Origin: Mesostigma viride
Lineage: Eukaryota; Streptophyta; Mesostigmatophyceae; Mesostigmatales; Mesostigmataceae
DNA: 64,000 bases
NCBI GenBank assembly: GCA_009746045.1
Contig: RPFO01000667.1
Span: forward strand, 643,721-707,720
Direction of reading: 5' to 3'
Shown here one piece after another: positions 57,901-64,000 of the stretch. The position numbers were made by a program, and so were the translations under genes. Every line of letters starts with the position of its first letter. The first letter of the stretch is position 1. Under the pieces are notes generated by a model. It saw only the letters and a list, made by a program, of their open reading frames with translations, made no database searches and was not told the DNA's origin.

Positions 57901-60900
57901 TGTGTTCCAGTACTTTTGTGGGGGGAAGAGCCACCTGGACACTGGCGTATGCTCGGTATAGGTGTAAACTTGCACATGCGCTAGCAGTATGCGGCATGCG
58001 CATAAAGTGCCGGCACAGCAAGAAACCATGTCCACTGTGCCCCACCTGACTCACATGGTTCGTTGGCACACGTGGTTTCTTGGCTCACTTGGTTTGTTGG
58101 CTCACATGCTTGGTTCGCACACATGCTTGGTTTGCACACATGGCATGTTGGTTTCTGCTGAACCTTGGCTCCCCAGGACGGGTCGCCCCCCGCGCAGCAG
58201 GGCGGCATACTCAACTACCTCAAGGCCTACTTCCTGACAAAGAAGGTAGGGCACGGTTAGCTACCTCAAGGCCTACTTCCTGACAAAGAAGGTAGGGCAC
58301 GGTTAGCTACCTCAAGGCCTACTTCCTGACACAGAAGGTAGGGCACGGTTAGCTACCTCAAGGCCTACTTCCTGACAAAGAAGGTAGGGCACGGTTAGCT
58401 ACCTCAAGGCCTGCTTCCTGACACAGCAGGTAGGGCACGTTTAGCTACCTCAAGGCCTACTTCCTGACAAAGAAGGTAGGGCACGGTTAGCTACCTCAAG
58501 GCCTACTTCCTGACAAAGAAGGTAGGGCACGGTTAGCTACCTCAAGGCTTACTTCCTGACACAGCAGGTAGGGCACGTTTAGCTACCTCAAGGCCTGCTT
58601 CCTGACAAAGCAGTGGGGGGGCAGGAATCAGGATTGTGACTTAAGTATTTTTATACGTTATTGTGATCTGTGCTATTAGTATCTTTATCGTTATGTATAT
58701 AATATAGTATTGTAGTACCTTTGTTATACGTTACTACCGTGCTATCTTTATAATATAGTATAGTAGTACCTTTGTTATGCGCTACTACCGTGTTATATTT
58801 ATAATATAGTATAGTAGTACCTTTGTTATACGTTACTACCGTGTTATCTTTATAATATAGTATAGCAGTACCTTTGTTATATGCTACTACCGTGTTATCT
58901 TTATAATATAGTATAGTAGTACCTTTGTTATGCGCTACTACCGTGTTATCTTTTTTGTATAGTCTTTTTTGTATAGTAATACTTGTCTACCCACAAGCGT
59001 TACTGGAGGAGTGTTATAATGTGTTTCTTGCCCAGGTAGACGGTCTGCGTTGCTCCAAGGACCTTAATTGTACTCTACGCTACTCTGTATGTCATGAACG
59101 CGCGCCGCCTGCTCTGCTGCCCCACGCAGACAGTCTTGAGTCAACCGTGCTCAAGCTGTCTAACCCTAGGTTCACACGCTCCTGGTCCTTACCCACTGGT
59201 TCCTAAGATGTATGCTCACGTGACACAGTCTACGCGTCTTTTGAATCAAGTTACTCAATTAACCCTACTCCCACACACTGCGGCTCCCACCCACTGGTTC
59301 ACATGGCCCCTTTATCTATCGCCCGGACAGAGTCGATCACAGTCACATCGCTTGACCATTCTCCCCCTACTACGTGACACTTTTACTCGTACATCGGCTC
59401 ACCAACGAATAGGCACTCCTCTACGGCACTCCCTACACCTGGCCCGAGTCTGCCGCGCGCATGCAGCATAATACTAATTCACGTGCACACTCTGACCTAC
59501 TAAACATACGCCTAATACTACATGCACACCCTATACTTTAACTCTTGTAGTAGGGCTCAACACCCACTACCGCCCAGATGGAGTCGGCACACTAAACACC
59601 CACTACCTGTACACCCACTAGCTATACAACCCACTAACTATACACCCCCTAACTATAAACCCACGAACTATACACCCACTAGCCATACACCCACTAGCTA
59701 TACACCCACGAACTATACACCCACTAGCCATACACCCACTAGCTATACACCCACTAGCTATACACCCACGAACTATAAACCCACGAACTATACACCCACT
59801 AACTATACACCCACTAGCTATACACCCACTAGCTATACACCCACGAACTATACACCCCCTAACTATACACCCACTAACTATACACCCGCTTGCTATACAC
59901 CCACTAACTATACACCCACTTGCTATACACCCACGAACTAAACACCCACGAACTATACACCCACTAACTATACACCCACTAACTAAATACCCGAAACTAT
60001 ACCCACATCCAATATTGCCCAGTACGTTATACTTATGTTATATTCCCAGTACGTTATACTTATGTTATATTCCCAGTACGTTATACTTATGTTATATTCC
60101 CAGTACGTTATACCTATGTTATATTCCCAGTACGTTATACTTATGTTATATTCCCAGTACGTTATACTTATGTTATATTCCCAGTACGTTATACTGATGA
60201 TATATTCCCAGTACGTTATACTTATGTCATATTCCCAGTACGTTATACTTATGTTATATTCCCAGTACGTTATACTTATGTTATACTCCCAGTATGTTAT
60301 ACTTATGTTATATTCCCACTACGTTATATTCACGTGCACACTGTGACCCACTACATACACCCAACGCCATGCGCACACCCGCTATCGCCCAGACCGAGTC
60401 GGCCGCGCTCAAGGAGCGCATCGGCAAGCTGGGCTTGGCCGCGGTGCTGGCGTACGGGCTGGTGGACGGGCTCACCTACACGACTGCCTTCTGCATCGCG
60501 TTTGTCAGCTACGAGAAGGCGACGGGGCTCAACCCCGCGCGCAACCTGCAGGCGCTCGCGGGGGTGGGTTGGGGGAAGGGGCTGTTGAAATTATATGCTT
60601 TCTTTTTTAACGTGGTGAACAGGGGGTTTAGTGAGGGGTTAAAGGCTGCATGAAGCTTGCCTGGGTGAGGTGGTGGTGGGGCGGTGGAACAGGTTGGATG
60701 GCGTGGGTCGCGGTGGAACTGGTTGGATGGTGTGGGCAGCGGTGGACGTTCGAGCCAGGTATAGTGGAACGTGCAGGCGTGCATGGGTTCGGGCTGGGGA
60801 GGGGAGGTGGGCTGGAATAGGGTGGGGTAGAATAGAGGCACCGTGCTTCGGCTATGCGAGGCAACCCCCGTTGTAAGAAGGTGTTGGTTTCCGTACTTGT

Positions 60901-62141
60901 TGTCGCTGCATAAGAAGGTCACGGGGGTGAGCCGAGCACCAGGAAAGGGGGGGGGGGGGGGGGTTTGGCCTCTAGTTATCTTGGAATTAGATTTCTCGCT
61001 CTTGTCATACTGCCTTTGTGGCTGCGTGGTCATATCGCATGTTGTGGTCGCCGCCCGTTAGCTGATCTCATGGTAGTTCTTATCCTACTAGTAGTCTCAC
61101 GGTAGCTAATCTCACGGCAGTATCCTCTGTTGTGTGATCTGCTTGTACAATATTACAAGTCGTCGTGGCAGTCGCTCGCTTGATCCCGTCTCACAGTCAT
61201 ATCAAGATGATACAATTTACAATACTACTATCAGAACACTAGTAACTTTGTTGCAGTAATGTAATATACTAACCGTTTTATACTACCGTTTCCTACGTCT
61301 GTCTGTGTCACCGCCGCAGGTCGTGGTGGCCATGTGGGCGGGCAACAACGTCACGCGGCCGTTCCGTATCGGCTTTGCGGCCGCGTTTGCTCCCCTGGTG
61401 GACAGGGGGTTGAAAAAGGTGAGGCTGTGAGCCACTGGCAACTTTTCTCCCCATCTTCCCTTGCCCACCCAAGCCTCAGAGCCGCGACATCCACCCTTGT
61501 TTCCGTACTCCAACTTTCCGTATGCCAATTTTCTCTTTTCCACGACGCATGATGCCTGCTGTGGCCTGCCCACTTGCGGCAGTGAGAGAAGCTAGGGCGT
61601 CCTCCCTCCTTCTCGTTGTGTATATAGGGTTGAAGGTGCCTTTACTCTGTCTTGGCACCCACGTGATGCAGTCACGTGCTTATTAATTAATTAGTTAATT
61701 AATGATGCCGTCAGCAAGGATTATCTGGAGTCCATCAACACAGTGTGATGAGGTAGGCTGTCCTGGCTGCACCGCCGGGGGTGGAAGTGCCTCAATTACC
61801 TTTGTCCTGGCTTCCAGGAGAGTTTTACTTATATATGTATAAGATCAATATTCTGGCAGTCTGCCTTGGCATCCAGCGCATGTTTCAAACATAGATTTGC
61901 ATTCTAAACAACGATTGAAACTAATCAAATACCCAACTGTCCCTTTGCCTGCTTTTTGATGGGATCACGCCTGGTCGTCTTGCCCACGTCTGTTCCATCA
62001 TCACCCTGTTGCCTGCAGGTACAAGAGGTGCTCCGGTTGCCCAAGCAGATCTATGCCTTCATCATCGTGACAGGCACGTTTGCGGCCATCTGTCTAAGCA
62101 TTGTCGGCTCCCTCATCCTGTGGCGTCTACAACGGCCATAA
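54955..62141 (+). CDS. Plastid-targeted multi-pass membrane protein, plant/algal family of unknown function
   Basis: Six exons, all phase 0 with GT-AG borders: 54955-55044, 56586-56744, 58177-58245, 60393-60563, 61320-61418, 62019-62141; product 236 residues. Exon 1 (MASAVSLSGVLSRPFTTRK...) and exon 2 are rich in Ser, Thr, Ala, Arg and almost free of acids, as expected of a chloroplast transit peptide. The mature part has ALKERIGKLGLAAVLAYGLV (first hydrophobic helix, about 119-145), NPARNLQALAG, WAGNNVTRPFR (about 169-180), DRGLKKVQEVLRLPKQ and a C-terminal helix (YAFIIVTGTFAAICLSIVG, about 208-232). It reminds me of a conserved chloroplast membrane protein family of plants and algae with no assigned role; a distant tie to DUF1279 (FAM210) proteins is possible. 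An alternative start is the ATG at 56610 in exon 2, giving 198 residues without a full transit peptide. The link between exons 1 and 2 is inferred from phase and composition. Confidence 0.75.
56009..56540. repeat. TCACCCC heptamer array and C-rich tract in intron 1
   Basis: A C homopolymer at about 55988-56010 is followed by TCACCCC units. These drift to TCACACC (56270-56395) and then to CCCTGCC/CCCTCCC (to 56540). The array ends about 45 bases before the acceptor of exon 2. Confidence 0.95.
56788..57606. repeat. 21-bp minisatellite in intron 2, split by a LINE tail
   Basis: Unit CTCTGTTGCTATGGGGTAGAC: two copies before 56830, about 22 more from 57141. The period of 21 makes a spurious 199-codon ORF. 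Confidence 0.95.
56830..57140 (-). mobile_element. LINE 3' end inserted in the minisatellite
   Basis: 311 bp in minus orientation starting with TTAA repeats and the family hairpin (here with several substitutions). It is flanked by CTCTGTTGCCAT at 56818-56829 and 57141-57152, a likely 12-bp target duplication although the target is itself repetitive. Short 5'-truncated copies with a simple-repeat tail are typical of target-primed retrotransposition. Confidence 0.65.
58215..58612 (+). repeat. 46-bp tandem repeat carrying the end of exon 3 and its splice donor
   Basis: About 8.6 copies of CTACCTCAAGGCCTACTTCC + TGACAAAGAAGGTAGGGCAC + GGTTAG. The first copy is the last 31 bases of exon 3 plus donor. 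Every later copy up to the last keeps AAG or CAG before GTAGGG, so seven or more extra donors follow the real one. Confidence 0.9.
58680..58965. repeat. 51-bp AT-rich tandem repeat, about five copies
   Basis: Unit TAATATAGTATAGTAGTACC and onward, in intron 3. Confidence 0.85.
59615..59998. repeat. 15-bp tandem repeat TACACCCACTAACTA
   Basis: About 25 copies with a few variants, in intron 3. The period of 15 gives a spurious Thr/Pro/Tyr ORF. Confidence 0.9.
60028..60330. repeat. 27-bp tandem repeat, about eleven copies
   Basis: Unit CAGTACGTTATACTTATGTT and onward, ending about 65 bases before the acceptor of exon 4. Confidence 0.9.
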
Positions 62142-62394
62142 AAACACCGCATGATGCCCAACTAAATCATGTAGAAGTCTTGTTAGTCAATAAGAAAAAC
62201 TACGCACTGGTATTTCCTTTTTCATCCTTCCTTCCCTTCGACCTTCATGGATGCCAACCAGGAACAATGCGTATTCCTTGTGTTCCTGGACTTCCTTAAT
62301 GGTGCTAGAAATGAGTGGCATGCCCAAGTATAATCTTTCCAAGCGCACCTGCGCAGCATACCCTGAAATGTACTAAAACATACTATGCACTGAG
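62142..62394. other. 3' flank of the plastid-protein gene
   Basis: About 250 bp with no further ORF of note. A TGTAG near 62170 could serve for polyadenylation; the first perfect TGTAA is at 62431, inside the LINE remnant. Confidence 0.4.
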
Positions 62395-62605
62395 ACAATG
62401 TTACGGGTGGTGTTGCCATCCAGCCTAGCTTGTAATGCTGCCGTGAGCGTCCACGTCAGCTCTGCCCCATAGGTGAGGACGGGGAGGACAAGAATTCTTT
62501 ACCTTGAAGAGATCCTGTTTCTCCACCATGCCCAAGGGCTGGCGCCATGCACAGCGCGCGGTAGCGCGACGCAGGGCGTGGCCTATCTGCAGGCTAATGC
62601 TCCGC
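62395..62605 (-). pseudogene. LINE C-terminal fragment, minus strand
   Basis: In two frames on the minus strand: ISLQIGHALRRATARCAW, MVEKQDLFKV, ILVLPVLTYGAELTWTL, ALQARLDGN. The same region is encoded at about 31230-31400. It is followed at once by the same domain in the opposite direction. Confidence 0.65.
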
Positions 62606-63290
62606 GGCCTCCCTGTTCTTACGTACGGGGCCGAGACGTGGACCCTCACCGCCGATCTGGCCGGAAAGCTGGACGGCGCGGTCACCAACATGTTGCGATC
62701 CATTTTCCGAGTAGGCTATGCTGCTCATGTTCGCAATGAGGACCTGTACCTCGGCATGCCATATATCACCAGCACCATTACGCAGCGGCGCCTGCAGCTA
62801 GTAGGGCACTTAGCTCTCACCAACCAGGTAGACACCTCACGTGCCCCCCCCGCGGGGCTGCGCCCAGCTCCGCCTGTTCGGCACCTCCTTACGTGGGCCG
62901 GGCCCAGCAATGCTCGCCGCCGCAAGGCCCGCACCTTCAAAGCACAGCTAGTCGCAGACATGGGGGGCCTAGGTCTCTCCGCGAGATTTGGAACAAGATG
63001 ATGGACATGCAAGGCCAAGTGGGACCAGGTCATAGCGGACAACGACCCCCCTCCCGTGGGGAAGCGCCCGCGTGTGCAAACATACGGGAAGCATGCCAGC
63101 GATCGACAGGTCCCCTAGGGTAGAGTGCTTATAGACTAGTTGTTGTAGATAGATGCTGTAGATAGATGTTGTGGATAGATGAGACCGGTAGGACTGTTTG
63201 CGCCCATCCATCCCTCGGGCCGGTTTAATGCTCCGTGACTCCCCAACGGGAGCACGAGTCTAATTAATTAATTAACTAATGCTCCGCTTA
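62606..63290 (+). pseudogene. LINE C-terminal fragment and 3' tail, plus strand
   Basis: Encodes LPVLTYGAETWTLTADL, KLDGAVTNMLRSIFRVGYA, MPYITSTITQRRLQLVGHLA and KARTFKAQLVADMGGLGL, then about 250 bp of 3' sequence ending in the hairpin (63231-63256) and TTAA repeats. The reverse transcriptase itself is missing. Confidence 0.75.
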
Positions 63291-63330
63291 TTAATTAATG
63301 CTCCGCGGCACCCCAACGGGACTGCGTGAC
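63291..63330 (+). repeat. Second, degenerate copy of the LINE hairpin
   Basis: ATGCTCCGCGGCACCCCAAC and GGGACTGCG resemble the family hairpin with changes. Between 63331 and 63640 I see nothing else. Confidence 0.4.
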
Positions 63331-63639
63331 TTACTAGTAGTATTAGTATAGGCACCCTCGTGAAACGTATTGTGACCCTCGCAACATGGATGTCATGCAC
63401 TCTCGAGAAAGTTAATTGTCGCTGACCAGTAACCAAGTTGTTGAATCCGCCATCCTCTCGACCTCCACGTAGATCTTTCTACATGCAGACAGCCATACGG
63501 CTTCACGGTCTTCGCACCTCCTCTTAGACGACTCGTACTCTAGCTTCAGCTAGTGCGCTTACATGCACAATGATGGAAAGGCCATACATGTGTCCATGCA
63601 GGCCGGACACATGTATGTCCCCCTCGGGCAGCGTGCGGC

Positions 63640-63814
63640 TGCCTAGATAGATGTTGTAGTTAGAATGCTGTTAGGTAGATGTAGTATGTAGCCAATGTAG
63701 ATAGATTAGACCGGTAGGAATGTTTGCACCCATCCATCCATCCATCCATCGGGGTTAATGCTCCGTGACTCCCCAACGGGAGCACGAGTCTAATTAATTA
63801 ATTAATTAATTAAT
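63640..63814 (+). mobile_element. LINE 3' tail copy
   Basis: GATAGATGTTGTAG-type repeats, GACCGGTAGGA and TTTGCACCCATCCATCC, then the hairpin and TTAA repeats. Near-duplicate of 63135-63270. The rest of the window, 63815-64000, shows no recognisable feature. Confidence 0.65.
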
Positions 63815-64000
63815 GCAGGCCGGAATAGTTGTCGATCAGCTCATGTGCATTTTGGTATCCAGCTAGCTGAAAATCATGCACGCGGCTCCCGAGCCAGTAG
63901 CCACAGTACGTTGTTCCTGCATGTGTTTTCGCTTCGATCCTTTCACCCAGACAATTACTATTTAATCGACAAGCCATGCATCCCGCCGCATGCACATGCA

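Noticed and set aside
58925-59471. Additional exon candidates between exons 3 and 4 of the plastid-protein gene
   Set aside because: An AG before GTAGACGGTCTGC near 59036 looks like an acceptor, but exons 3 and 4 already join in phase and the peptide there has no continuity with the family pattern.

Overview
The window looks like nuclear DNA of a green alga. The evidence is two intron-rich eukaryotic genes (one a probable plastid-targeted membrane protein), a TGTAA polyadenylation signal of the green-algal type just after the nicalin stop codon, a chromodomain Ty3/gypsy retrotransposon, non-LTR elements and very abundant G/C-rich tandem repeats. No species is claimed.

Layout. (1) Positions 1-28.4 kb are a nest of retrotransposons. 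A copia-like element (plus strand, 6-8159, target duplication ATATC) is followed by a small non-LTR remnant. A second, nearly identical copia-like element (minus strand, 9740-28435) sits inside a TATG microsatellite. That second copy is split by a 10.9-kb chromodomain gypsy element (11670-22531, target duplication TTGTG). Short palindromic modules flanked by TTAA sit in the 5' LTR of the first copia copy and at the stop codon of the last gypsy ORF. (2) Positions 28.6-38 kb hold a 1.07-kb DNA-transposon-like element, a decayed LINE on the minus strand and about 2.7 kb of purine-only, G-rich tandem repeat. (3) Positions 38.26-54.14 kb hold one gene on the minus strand encoding nicalin. I resolved it into 13 exons with consistent phases and a 553-residue product. 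(4) Positions 54.96-62.14 kb hold a divergently transcribed gene in six exons (236 residues) for a plastid-targeted multi-pass membrane protein. (5) The last 2 kb hold LINE 3' fragments.

Most unusual points. The copia-like element has the order ORF1 - gag - (UGA in frame) - integrase - protease-like domain - reverse transcriptase/RNase H, so the protease-like domain follows the integrase instead of preceding it. The gypsy element carries a separate upstream ORF with the RNase H1/viroplasmin hybrid-binding fold and an extra ORF after the integrase. Introns of both host genes contain decayed or tandem copies of the neighbouring exon ends with their splice sites.

How the genes relate: the two host genes share an 817-bp head-to-head promoter interval. 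Nicalin is known as an ER membrane-protein-biogenesis factor, whereas the second gene is probably plastidial, so a shared promoter does not imply a shared pathway. The remaining coding sequence belongs to mobile elements.
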